From Pseudoclavibacter sp. CFCC 11306 (GTDB lineage Bacteria > Actinomycetota > Actinomycetes > Actinomycetales > Microbacteriaceae): 64,000 nucleotides of DNA. The stretch spans positions 248,001 through 312,000 of the forward strand of contig NZ_WBKF01000003.1 of the NCBI RefSeq assembly GCF_008831235.1, written 5' to 3'. Shown piece by piece: positions 1-6,717 of the stretch. Position 1 is the first letter of the stretch, and every line of letters begins with the position of its first letter. The notes under the pieces are model-generated. The model was not told the DNA's origin. It worked only from the letters and a program-made list of their open reading frames with translations, and ran no database searches. Both the position numbers and the translations under genes were made by a program.

Positions 1-600
1 GATGAGCACCAAGTCGGGAAAGCGCATCATCTCGCCGTCGTCGTGCACCATCTCGCCGATGGCCGCCACGGCTGGCAGCCCCGCCAGGTGCATCAGGTCG
101 ACACCCGACTCGGTGTGCCCGCCACGCACCAACACGCCGCCGTCGCGAGCGCGCAGCGGCACGATGTGGCCGGGGCGCAGCACCGAGTCGGCCGTGGACG
201 CCGGGTCGGCCAGCACGTTGAGCGTGCGGCACCGGTCAGTCGCCGAGATTCCGGTCGTGACACCCTCGGCGGCGTCGACGGTCACCGTGTAGGCGGTGCG
301 CTTGGGGTCTTGATTGTGCGCGACCATCGGCGGCAGGTCAAGGCGATCTGCGAGTTCTTCGGTCATCGGTGCGCACAGGTAGCCCGAGGTGTGCCGAATC
401 ATCCAGCCGATCCATTCCGGCGTCGCCATGGCCGCCGAGATGATGGCGTCGCCTTCGTTCTCACGCCCTTCGTCATCGGCGACGAGCACGGGGAGTCCCC
501 TGCGCAGCGCCTCGACGGCGGAGCGCAGAGTCACCGCGATGCGATCCAGGTCGATGGCGCTGGTGGCGACTGGAGCGCCGGTCTGAGATGTGACGGTCAT
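1..600 (-). CDS. ribBA: 3,4-dihydroxy-2-butanone 4-phosphate synthase (RibB or RibBA), 3' part off window
   Basis: Makes the four-carbon precursor of riboflavin from ribulose 5-phosphate. The 200 visible residues form a complete-looking RibB domain: an acidic DDEGRENEGD loop near residue 35, an IRHTSGYLC segment near residue 60, and RGGHTESGVDL with DDGEMMRFPDL near the left edge. The ATG at 600-598 overlaps the ribE stop as ATGA, so the two are translationally coupled in one FMN-riboswitch operon. Whether a GTP cyclohydrolase II domain follows (bifunctional RibBA, the usual actinobacterial form) cannot be seen because the gene runs off the left edge. Confidence 0.9.
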   Translation of the reverse strand, partial: MTVTSQTGAPVATSAIDLDRIAVTLRSAVEALRRGLPVLVADDEGRENEGDAIISAAMATPEWIGWMIRHTSGYLCAPMTEELADRLDLPPMVAHNQDPKRTAYTVTVDAAEGVTTGISATDRCRTLNVLADPASTADSVLRPGHIVPLRARDGGVLVRGGHTESGVDLMHLAGLPAVAAIGEMVHDDGEMMRFPDLVLI

Positions 601-1232
601 CGTGCGACCTCCTGGGCATCGTACACGGATGTCTGCAGCACTCCTTGGGCCTGCAGCAGCTGCTGCACGTGGCGCGCGAGCACATCGGTCTCGATGTTCA
701 CGCGGTCTCCCGCGCTCAGCGAGCCGAGATCGGTGTCGCTCTGGGTCTGCGGAATGAGCGACACTTCGAACCAGTCGTCGCTGCGGGCGCTCACGGTGAG
801 AGAGACGCCGTTGACGGCGATCGACCCCTTGAAGACGACCAAGTCGGCGACGTCAGGGGTGAGCGACAGGCGCAACACGAGCTGCTCGCCGACCGTGTCG
901 GTCGCGAGCACCTCGGCGACGGCATCGATATGCCCCTGCACGATATGCCCGCCCAAGCGAGCATCGGCCTGCAGAGCGCGCTCGAGATTCACGCCGGTAC
1001 CGGGAACGATCCCGCCCAAGGTGGTGCGCTGCAGCGTCTCGGCCATCACGTCTGCGGTGAACGACGCGTCGTCGTGTTCGAGCACGGTCAGGCAGACGCC
1101 GTTGACCGCGACGGAGTCACCACGTCGGAGCGTGGCAGCGAACGGCACATCTGCGAGAGTGACGTCGACTGAGCGGTCGTGTGGCTGCAGCGCGAAGAGA
1201 ACTCCTCGCGCCTCGATGAGACCGGTGAACAT
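597..1232 (-). CDS. ribE: Riboflavin synthase, alpha subunit
   Basis: Dismutates two 6,7-dimethyl-8-ribityllumazine molecules to riboflavin. The protein is about 211 residues and starts MFTGLIEARG, the family's signature N-terminus. Two repeated lumazine-binding barrels are visible, each with a VAVNGVCLTV or IAVNGVSLTV motif. I chose the ATG at 1232 rather than an upstream start at 1259 because MFTG is the canonical beginning and a GGAAGGA ribosome site lies just before it. It is the first gene after the FMN riboswitch and is coupled to ribB by a 4-base overlap. No ribD precedes it. Confidence 0.95.
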   Translation of the reverse strand: MFTGLIEARGVLFALQPHDRSVDVTLADVPFAATLRRGDSVAVNGVCLTVLEHDDASFTADVMAETLQRTTLGGIVPGTGVNLERALQADARLGGHIVQGHIDAVAEVLATDTVGEQLVLRLSLTPDVADLVVFKGSIAVNGVSLTVSARSDDWFEVSLIPQTQSDTDLGSLSAGDRVNIETDVLARHVQQLLQAQGVLQTSVYDAQEVAR

Positions 1233-1334
1233 GTGTTCCTTCCCGGCCCACGGGAGCATGCGGTGCGACTTCGTCGTTCGTCATCGAACCCCATTTCGGG
1301 TGCTGCGGATGACGACGTCAGACGTCGCAGGCCG

Positions 1335-1477
1335 CAAGTGCTTACTCCCATCCAGACTCTCACTGTCGGCACCGGAATTTCACCGGCTCAACCGTCTGCC
1401 TCATCACTTCGACGAGTAGGAACGGGTCGCGGACTGTCACCGCCGGCTCGGAATTTCACCGACCCCGTGAGCACTTG
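1335..1477 (-). promoter_or_regulatory. FMN riboswitch (RFN element)
   Basis: Read on the minus strand, the stretch carries both RFN hallmark blocks, CGGTGAAATTCCGAGCCGGC and CCGGTGAAATTCCGG, plus GGCGGTGACAGTCCGCGACC and AGAGTCTGGATGGGAG. It is closed by a perfect 8-base P1 helix (CAAGTGCT at its 5' end, AGCACTTG at its 3' end). It lies about 100 bases before ribE and should repress riboflavin synthesis when FMN is plentiful. The expression platform (1233-1334) contains a CGTCATC/GATGACG hairpin. Transcriptional versus translational control is not decided. Confidence 0.95.
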
Positions 1478-1487
1478 TTGCTGACAC

Positions 1488-1493
1488 CATTAT
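1488..1493 (-). promoter_or_regulatory. Probable -10 box of the rib operon
   Basis: CATAAT on the minus strand lies about 10 bases upstream of the FMN aptamer, placing the transcription start just before P1. No convincing -35 was identified. Confidence 0.45.
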
Positions 1494-1601
1494 GCGCCGC
1501 AGGCGCAGGCCAGACAACACCGTCCGCTGGTCTCTCTGATGAGCGCACCACCGATGCACGGCACAGAGCGCGCAAACGCCTCAGCGCAGACGATCCGAAC
1601 G

Positions 1602-1910
1602 CTACGAGGCGGAGTCTTCTTTCGCCTCCGCATCATCGACCGGATCGACCTTGATCGTGCGCGGGGGCGCGCTCTCGTCGCGCTCGACCACGATGGTGCA
1701 CTCCGTGACCAGAGCCGCGACGGCGCCGACCGCCGCGAGCACTGGGGCGAGCGCGACGCCGACGACGCCGAGCGTCAGCGGGAACTGCACGATGACACGG
1801 CCCTCTTTGCTCTTCACAGCGATCGAACGCACATTGCCTTCGTGCAGCAGCTGCTTCACCTGATCGAGCAGCTGCCCGCCGGTGACTTTGAACTCTTCGA
1901 AACGGGTCAT
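1602..1910 (-). CDS. DUF4342 domain-containing protein
   Basis: A 102-residue protein of the DUF4342 family, whose function is unknown. It starts MTRFEEFKVTGGQLLDQVKQ, a helical UBA-like N-terminal part. A short beta segment (VRSIAVKSKEGRVIVQFPLT) follows, then a hydrophobic stretch of about 20 residues (from about 52), probably membrane associated, and an acidic C-terminal tail. A good ribosome site (AGAGGA) precedes the ATG. It is divergent from the antiporter gene, and a shared regulatory region lies at 1911-2013. Confidence 0.8.
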   Translation of the reverse strand: MTRFEEFKVTGGQLLDQVKQLLHEGNVRSIAVKSKEGRVIVQFPLTLGVVGVALAPVLAAVGAVAALVTECTIVVERDESAPPRTIKVDPVDDAEAKEDSAS

Positions 1911-2000
1911 GAGGTTCCTCTCGTTGCGAAAGCCGTACTGCCTTCATTGTGTCAGGCGGGGCTGACGGATGCTCGCCCAGGCTGCCTCGCCTGCTGTGCA

Positions 2001-2006
2001 TAGACT
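2001..2006 (+). promoter_or_regulatory. Leaderless promoter -10 box, antiporter gene
   Basis: TAGACT followed by 7 bases and GTG at 2014, which puts the transcription start at or next to the start codon. Confidence 0.6.
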
Positions 2007-2013
2007 GAGAGTC

Positions 2014-3270
2014 GTGCAGCATCTCACGCTCAGCATCGCCCTGCTCCCCATTCTTGCCGTCGTCGCGACGCTCATCACCCGCTTCATCGGACGGATCGCG
2101 CCGGTGCCGCTGCCCGCGATCGAGATCGTGCTGGGCGTGATCGCCGGGCCTGCGGTGCTCGGGCTCATTCAGCCGAACGAGATGATCTCGGTGCTCTCCG
2201 AACTCGGCGGCGCCTTTCTCTTTCTGCTCGCCGGCACCGAGATCGACGTGCGCGCGATCACCGGCCGACCGCTGCGACGAGCGGCAGGTGCCTGGGTGAT
2301 CTCTTTCGCCGTGCTCTTCGCCCTCGGCTCGGTGGCGGCCGGAGCCGCCGTCGCCCCGGTCGTCGCGATCGCGCTGTCGTCGACCGCCGTGGGCATGCTG
2401 CTGCCCATTCTGAAGGATGCGGGCGATCTGGGGTCACCCTTCGCGACGTCGGTCGTGGCCAACGGTGCGGTCGGAGAGTTTCTGCCGCTGATCATGATGT
2501 CGCTGCTGCTCTCGGGGCGCACGCTGAGCACGTCCCTGCTTGTGCTCGTCATCTTCGCCGTGATCGCCGTGTTTCTGCTGTGGCTGGCGAATCGCATTCC
2601 GCATGCCCGACTGCACCGGTTCATCCGCGAGACCCAGCACACCAGCAGCCAGTTCGCCCTGCGCCTCGTGATCATGATCATGGGCGTCCTGATAGCCCTC
2701 GATCTGCTGTTGGGCATCGACACCCTGCTGGGCGCGTTCACTGCGGGCATGGTGCTGCGCGTGCTGCTCTCGGACGCCCCGCACGAGGATGCCGCATTCG
2801 TCGAATCGAAACTGCAGGGCATCGGCTTCGGGCTGCTCGTGCCGATCTTCTTCATCAACGCCGGCCTCGGCTTCGATCTGCAGGCCCTGTTCGCGTCGCC
2901 GATTCTTCTGCTCATCACCGTGAGTTCGACGCTCGCGCTGTTCGTCGTGCGCGGCCTGCCCGGAATGCTCACCGCGGCACGAGGCTCCTCGGCCCGGTCA
3001 CGGTTTGCACTGGCTGCGTACACCGGCACCGCACTGCCGATCATCGTCGCAGCATCCACACTGGCCGTCTCGCAGCAGATCATCGGCAGCGGTCTGGCAG
3101 CCGCACTGATCGGCGGCGGCCTGCTCTCCGTGATTATCGGACCCGTCGTCGGCGCCACGCTGCACAAGGCCCAGGGGCAGACGAGCACAGGCGGTCAGCG
3201 CGGCGACGCGGCGAGTGCCTCCCGAGATGAAGACCCGGGAGACACTCCGTTCGTCACCACGCTGGGCTGA
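2014..3270 (+). CDS. Cation:proton antiporter (CPA2 family)
   Basis: A predicted membrane exchanger of 418 residues with about 12 hydrophobic helices. The layout is typical of the Na+/H+ exchanger domain (Pfam PF00999): VLGVIAGPAVLGL early, an AIALSSTAVGMLLPIL segment and LLGAFTAGMVLRV in the middle. There is no C-terminal TrkA-N/RCK domain, only a short polar tail. I prefer the GTG at 2014 over an ATG at 1969 because a TAGACT -10 box sits 7 bases before it, which would give a leaderless mRNA. Substrate ions cannot be told from sequence. It converges on the FBP gene with only 2 bases between stops. Confidence 0.85.
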   Translation: MQHLTLSIALLPILAVVATLITRFIGRIAPVPLPAIEIVLGVIAGPAVLGLIQPNEMISVLSELGGAFLFLLAGTEIDVRAITGRPLRRAAGAWVISFAVLFALGSVAAGAAVAPVVAIALSSTAVGMLLPILKDAGDLGSPFATSVVANGAVGEFLPLIMMSLLLSGRTLSTSLLVLVIFAVIAVFLLWLANRIPHARLHRFIRETQHTSSQFALRLVIMIMGVLIALDLLLGIDTLLGAFTAGMVLRVLLSDAPHEDAAFVESKLQGIGFGLLVPIFFINAGLGFDLQALFASPILLLITVSSTLALFVVRGLPGMLTAARGSSARSRFALAAYTGTALPIIVAASTLAVSQQIIGSGLAAALIGGGLLSVIIGPVVGATLHKAQGQTSTGGQRGDAASASRDEDPGDTPFVTTLG

Positions 3271-3272
3271 GC

Positions 3273-3776
3273 TCAGGCGGCGCCGAGCAGAGACTCGGCG
3301 AAGCCGGCGACCCGTGTGCGCAGGTCGTCGATGCGCTGCTGACGCGCGGCGAGCACGTCGTATCCCTTGTAGAACGCCGGCGGGTCGTTGCGCACGTTAT
3401 GCGAGCACTGAAAGTCGTCGCAGATCAAGGTGCCGACGGTGTCGCCACGGCGCCCCGCGGCCCCGGCGCGCTTCGCGCTCCAGAGCACGACCGGGTTCGG
3501 CAGCCGCACGTCACGGCACCAATGGCACATGGTCGGTGTGCGAGGGGCGGCCGCGGCACGCGTCAGCAGCACGCCGACCGGGTCGCCGTCGATGCGCGGC
3601 AGCACGACATAGGCGCGTCGCGCATACTTCGGGTCGCGCCAGCCCAGGTAGTCGAGCTGCTGCCAGTCTTCGTCCGTGAGCGCGGCGAAGTCGTCGCGAA
3701 ATGTGAGCTCTTTCGTCTCTCGCCGTGAGGCGTTGACGAACGAAGAGCGGATGAAGGATTCGGTGAGAGTCCGCAT
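3273..3776 (-). CDS. FBP domain-containing zinc protein (EF-G-binding-protein C-terminal-like)
   Basis: A 167-residue protein matching the actinobacterial FBP-domain family (treble-clef zinc fold related to the C-terminus of elongation-factor-G-binding proteins). The zinc ligands are visible as MCHWCRD and LICDDFQCSHN. Fusidic-acid-type ribosome rescue is known for some FusB-like relatives; a similar role here is inference only. The ATG at 3776 is chosen over 3803 because GAAAGG lies upstream and the family starts MRTLTE/xFI. It is convergent with the antiporter. Confidence 0.75.
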   Translation of the reverse strand: MRTLTESFIRSSFVNASRRETKELTFRDDFAALTDEDWQQLDYLGWRDPKYARRAYVVLPRIDGDPVGVLLTRAAAAPRTPTMCHWCRDVRLPNPVVLWSAKRAGAAGRRGDTVGTLICDDFQCSHNVRNDPPAFYKGYDVLAARQQRIDDLRTRVAGFAESLLGAA

Positions 3777-3902
3777 GAGTATGCCTTTCACGGCGCGCGG
3801 CATCGCAGAGACGCCGCTTCGCCGGGAGAAATGTGAGTGAGTGATCAGGGTCGCTCGACCGCCGCGCCTGGCCGGATGTCAGGCACGGTGGGAGCATCCG
3901 CG

Positions 3903-3971
3903 CTAATCGTCGTCGGCGAGTGCTTCGCCGACGACCTCCTCGCGCTGCGCATACAGCTCTCGGTAGTTCAC
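3903..3971 (-). CDS. Possible 22-residue small ORF overlapping the end of the DUF1801 gene
   Basis: On the minus strand a GTG at 3971 opens 22 codons ending in TAG at 3903. The peptide begins VNYRELYAQREEVV and ends GEALADDD. Its third positions are mostly G or C, as in real genes here. The GTG overlaps the TGA of the DUF1801 gene as GTGA, and a TAGACT box (3983-3978) lies exactly 6 bases before it. It could therefore be translated by coupling, from a leaderless mRNA, or both. I recognise no homologue, and the reading may be chance. Confidence 0.35.
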   Translation of the reverse strand: MNYRELYAQREEVVGEALADDD

Positions 3972-4432
3972 GCGGACAGTCTACTCAGATGCCCCGCAGC
4001 GCGACGCACCAGCGCACGCACCTGAGCATCCACCGCATCGTTCCAGGCCGCGAGGGCGAACGAGGTCGGCCAGATCGCACCGTCGTCGAGCTGCGCGTCT
4101 TCGCTGAAGCCGAGCGTCGCATACCGAGTGTCGAACTTGGACGACGGCTGCAGGAACACGATGACTTTGCCGTCACTGGCGTACGACGGGAACCCGTACC
4201 AGGTCTTGGCCTCGAGATGCGGAGCCTCGTCGGCCACGATCACGTGCAGACGCTGCGCGATCACCGCGTCGAGCCCGTCGAGCGCGTCGATCGCCGCAAC
4301 ACACGCCTCGTATTCGCGCGCCCGCTTCGCCGCGCCTTTGACGCCGCTGATCGAGCGCAGCTCTTCGGCGCGCTGGCGCATCGCCGCGCGCTCGCTCGCG
4401 CTGAACCCGTCAGTGTGGTCTGTGTCTGCCAT
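3968..4432 (-). CDS. DUF1801 / YdhG-like protein
   Basis: A 154-residue cytosolic protein of the DUF1801 (YdhG/frataxin-like fold) family. It has an N-terminal helical segment FSASERAAMRQRAEELR. The family core then follows: VIVADEAPHLEAKTWYGFPS, a strand stretch GKVIVFLQPSSKFDTRYATLGF, and IWPTSFAL. Relatives have been called iron chaperones or are uncharacterised, so no function is assigned. The divergent neighbour is the TPP-controlled tenA gene. Confidence 0.75.
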   Translation of the reverse strand: MADTDHTDGFSASERAAMRQRAEELRSISGVKGAAKRAREYEACVAAIDALDGLDAVIAQRLHVIVADEAPHLEAKTWYGFPSYASDGKVIVFLQPSSKFDTRYATLGFSEDAQLDDGAIWPTSFALAAWNDAVDAQVRALVRRAAGHLSRLSA

Positions 4433-4502
4433 GTGCGGTCTTTCTCTCGGGACGTGCTGCCAGCGTAATCGAGCCGCCCTGCGCCTGCTGCTACGCTCGT
4501 CA

Positions 4503-4594
4503 GTACCACACGGGTGCCCCGGTCACGGGGCTGAGATCGGGCTGCTGACGCCTGCGACCGTCGAACCTGTCCGGGTCATGCCGGCGAAGGAAGA
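4503..4594 (+). promoter_or_regulatory. TPP riboswitch (THI element)
   Basis: Conserved THI-box parts appear in order: ACGGGTGCCCCGG, GGGGCTGAGATCGGG, CGTCGAACCTGTCCGGGT, and CATGCCGGCGAAGG. The tenA ribosome site (GGGAG, 4597-4601) starts directly after the aptamer. Thiamine pyrophosphate binding would therefore most simply act by hiding the ribosome site. Confidence 0.93.
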
Positions 4595-4607
4595 ATGGGA
4601 GTCATTC

Positions 4608-5315
4608 ATGCACGCAACCACCACGCACGATCACAACGAGACGTCTGCTGCCCGCGCGGGCGGAGCATCCGCCGGAGAACGCTTCACCGACTCGCTGCGC
4701 GACGACAACGCGGCCAACTGGCAGGCGGTCGTCGGGCACCGCTTCGTCTCAGAGCTGTTCGACGGTTCGATCGACGACTCGGTGATGTGCCGGTACCTGA
4801 TTCAGGATCACCGCTTTCTCGACGGCTTTCTGGCTCTGATCGGGGCGGCTGTGGCCAGCGCCGACACGTTGGATGCGCGACTGCGGCTCGCCGCGTTCGC
4901 CGGCGACGTAGCGGGCGACGAGAGCACGTACTTTCTGCGCTGCTTCGCAAAGTTCGGGGTGAGCGAGGCCGACCGCGCGAAGATTCCTGACACGGCGGCC
5001 ACTGCCGGATTCAAACGGGTCTTTCGCGATGCCGCGGACACCCGGAACTACACCATCATTCTCTCGGTGCTGCTGGTGTCGGAGTGGTCGTATCTGAGCT
5101 GGGCAATGCGCGCACCCGAGCAGGCACCCGCAAACTTCGTGCATGCAGAGTGGATCACGCTGCACGACAACCCGCCGTTCAGACAGCTGGTCGAGTTTCT
5201 GCGCAGCGAACTCGATCGTGTCGGCCCGGCCCATGCCTCCGAGGCTCGGGAGTTCTTCGGACGCACGGTGCAGCTCGAGCTCGACTTCTTCGATCAGTCG
5301 TACGAGCTGCGGTGA
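4608..5315 (+). CDS. tenA: TenA/thiaminase-II family protein
   Basis: A 235-residue all-helical TenA-family protein, expected to salvage thiamine pyrimidine breakdown products. Family segments include MCRYLIQDHRFLDGFL (YLxQD motif), AGDESTYFLRCFAKFGV and FVHAEWITLHDNPPF. At the position of the classical catalytic cysteine (LLPCYW in Bacillus TenA) this protein reads LLVSEW, with Ser158. It therefore belongs to the Cys-less (TenA_E-like) group, which may use other substrates. The ATG at 4608 has GGGAG upstream and follows the TPP riboswitch. Its last 37 bases recur downstream at 6074. Confidence 0.88.
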   Translation: MHATTTHDHNETSAARAGGASAGERFTDSLRDDNAANWQAVVGHRFVSELFDGSIDDSVMCRYLIQDHRFLDGFLALIGAAVASADTLDARLRLAAFAGDVAGDESTYFLRCFAKFGVSEADRAKIPDTAATAGFKRVFRDAADTRNYTIILSVLLVSEWSYLSWAMRAPEQAPANFVHAEWITLHDNPPFRQLVEFLRSELDRVGPAHASEAREFFGRTVQLELDFFDQSYELR

Positions 5316-5376
5316 CCTGCCGGCTGGTGGACTCTGGTGCATACGACAAGGGCTGGTGAGTACCAGCCGGTGAGCG
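5279..5376 (+). repeat. 98-base duplicated segment, copy 1 (tenA 3' end plus hairpin)
   Basis: Starts inside the last tenA codons and runs past the stop. It recurs at 6074-6172 with few differences. It holds CCGGCTGGT (5320-5328) and its inverse ACCAGCCGG (5362-5370), plus a tight hairpin GGCTGGT-gagt-ACCAGCC, so it may end tenA transcription. Bases 5377-5554 hold no gene. Confidence 0.85.
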
Positions 5377-5554
5377 AGTACTCCCGCTGAGTCAGAACGA
5401 AGCGAGCTTCTGGGGCGAATCAGCGTATGTAATCGTTCTGCGGCCCTGTCTCGCACTCTTTGAGATCCTGAGTTTGCCGCAATGCCGAATCTCAGGGGAC
5501 GGGTTAAGCCCATCGTCCTCGGGAGTCAGAACTCGGAGGTGAGTGCTGTCAGCA

Positions 5555-5560
5555 TAGACT
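5555..5560 (+). promoter_or_regulatory. Leaderless promoter -10 box, lipoprotein gene
   Basis: TAGACT, 6 bases, then the ATG at 5567. Confidence 0.6.
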
Positions 5561-5566
5561 CAGAGC

Positions 5567-5986
5567 ATGGTCTTTCGACGTCCGGGTGCATGGATCTCGA
5601 CTTTGGGCGTGACCGTCTGTGCGTCGCTCAGCCTCACTGGATGCGGCACCGCATGCTCGGCCGTCGGATATATGCAAACACTGACCGTTCATGTCGAGGA
5701 CGAAGCCCGGGCAGTGCAGAAAGTGCGGGTCTGCGGTGGAGGCAATTGCCCGGATGACGCACCACTCGACGTCGATCCGAACATCGTCAGCGCCGAGAAA
5801 TCCTCAGACGAGGTAGCCGTCTGGACTGCGACACTGAGTTATCCCGAGGAACCCCTGCTTGTCCAGCTCATCGGCAGCGATGGATCTGTGCTCGAGGAGA
5901 GGCTGGTCTCGCCAGACTGGCGACTGACCGGCGGGAACGAGCGTTGCGGCGGACCGACTGCCGCTGAGGTCACCCTGCGCCCGTGA
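5567..5986 (+). CDS. Small secreted lipoprotein of unknown function
   Basis: 139 residues with an N-terminal signal sequence (RRPGAW, then a hydrophobic stretch) and a lipobox LTGC with the lipidated cysteine at residue 26. The mature part has four further cysteines (C30, the pair in VCGGGNC, and one in ERCGGP) and looks like a small beta-rich extracytoplasmic domain with the segment VAVWTATLSYPEEPLLVQLI. I recognise no functional family. No ribosome site precedes the ATG, but TAGACT lies 6 bases upstream, consistent with a leaderless mRNA. The gene lies between the two copies of the tenA-end repeat, as if it arrived with, or was bypassed by, a duplication. Confidence 0.75.
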   Translation: MVFRRPGAWISTLGVTVCASLSLTGCGTACSAVGYMQTLTVHVEDEARAVQKVRVCGGGNCPDDAPLDVDPNIVSAEKSSDEVAVWTATLSYPEEPLLVQLIGSDGSVLEERLVSPDWRLTGGNERCGGPTAAEVTLRP

Positions 5987-6073
5987 GCGGCATCCCATAG
6001 CCACGACTCTGATGCCTTTATACGGGCCGACCGGTGAGCTGTTCAGAGGCAGAGTTTTGGGCTGCATGCTGCA

Positions 6074-6172
6074 GCTCGACTTCTTCGATCAGTCGTACGA
6101 GCTGCGGTGACCTGCCGGCTGGTGGGCTCTGGCACATGCGACACAGACTGTGTGAGTACCAGCCGGTGAGCG
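6074..6172 (+). repeat. 98-base duplicated segment, copy 2 (tenA 3' fragment)
   Basis: Repeats 5279-5376, including the final tenA codons for LDFFDQSYELR, the stop codon and the downstream inverted repeat. No tenA reading frame enters it from upstream, so it is a 3' gene fragment. Confidence 0.85.
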
Positions 6173-6224
6173 CTGGCCGGCCAGACCTTGTGAGTGCTGG
6201 CAGGTCGGGCCCCGGCCGAGAAAT

Positions 6225-6264
6225 GCAGAAGGTCGGAAGCCCAATTGGGTTTCCGACCTTCTGC
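6225..6264 (-). terminator. Strong hairpin downstream of tRNA-fMet
   Basis: A 40-base near-perfect palindrome: 20-base arms with one G-T wobble, centred on CCCAATTGGG. On the minus strand it follows the tRNA by about 20 bases and is succeeded by ATTTCTC, a weak U-rich run. It is probably the tRNA terminator. Confidence 0.7.
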
Positions 6265-6284
6265 GCACCGCGTCGGCGCATCTG

Positions 6285-6358
6285 TTGCGGGGGCTGGATT
6301 TGAACCAACGACCTCCGGGTTATGAGCCCGGCGAGCTACCGAACTGCTCCACCCCGCG
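6285..6358 (-). tRNA. Initiator tRNA-Met (CAT)
   Basis: Read on the minus strand the gene starts CGCGGGGTGGAGCAG, has the anticodon loop CTCATAA closed by three G-C pairs (GGG/CCC), and the T arm GGTTCAAATCC. The C1-A72 mismatch and the three G-C pairs of the anticodon stem mark it as the initiator, not the elongator. The CCA end is not encoded. A TACTGT -10 box lies at 6376-6371, about 13 bases upstream. Confidence 0.95.
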
Positions 6359-6370
6359 GCACAAGAGACA

Positions 6371-6376
6371 ACAGTA
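6371..6376 (-). promoter_or_regulatory. Probable -10 box of tRNA-fMet
   Basis: TACTGT on the minus strand, 12 bases before the mature 5' end of the tRNA. Confidence 0.45.
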
Positions 6377-6450
6377 GCACCGATGTGCGTCTGCGTCCAC
6401 CCTGCGCCGGTTCGGGGCTGACTCGTCCGCCTCTTTCCCCTTTTCTTTCC

Positions 6451-6546
6451 GCATCGAGACATGGCAGATGCCGGCCTGTGGCATCCAGACATGGAACTTG
6501 ACATGGATCGATGTCTCAGGCGTGCATTTCCCATGTCTGGATGCGG
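6451..6546. repeat. Dispersed intergenic palindromic repeat, copy A
   Basis: Contains a 14-base perfect inverted pair, GCATCCAGACATGG (6481-6494) and CCATGTCTGGATGC (6531-6544), and the core GCATCCAGACATGGAACTTG shared with copies at 55053 and 63082. It lies between tRNA-fMet and the histidine-kinase gene, in a stretch with no supportable gene. Confidence 0.75.
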
Positions 6547-6666
6547 GTATGGCTGGGTTTGCTGTGGAAGACCGGCAGCGGAAGACGAGGCAGCGCCAGG
6601 GCGGAGACTGGAAAAGTGGCAGAGGCGGGGTGGCGAGGGCGGGCGGCGGCGGCGCTGAGCGAAACC

Positions 6667-6682
6667 TCCTCCTGTGGGATGA
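6667..6682 (+). promoter_or_regulatory. Operator-like site 1, two-component promoter
   Basis: TCCTCCTGTGGGATGA lies 22 bases before the -10 box of the kinase gene. Two related sites precede the downstream ABC operon (9075 and 9102), suggesting the regulator binds its own promoter and that of its target. Confidence 0.5.
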
Positions 6683-6704
6683 CCCGGTGCATGGAGCCGC
6701 ACCC

Positions 6705-6710
6705 TACAGT
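6705..6710 (+). promoter_or_regulatory. Leaderless promoter -10 box, histidine kinase
   Basis: TACAGT, 7 bases, then GTG at 6718. Confidence 0.5.
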
Positions 6711-6717
6711 TGAGGAT

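Noticed and set aside
6451-6546. Insertion sequence
   Set aside because: Inverted repeats are present but no transposase frame lies within or near any of the three copies.
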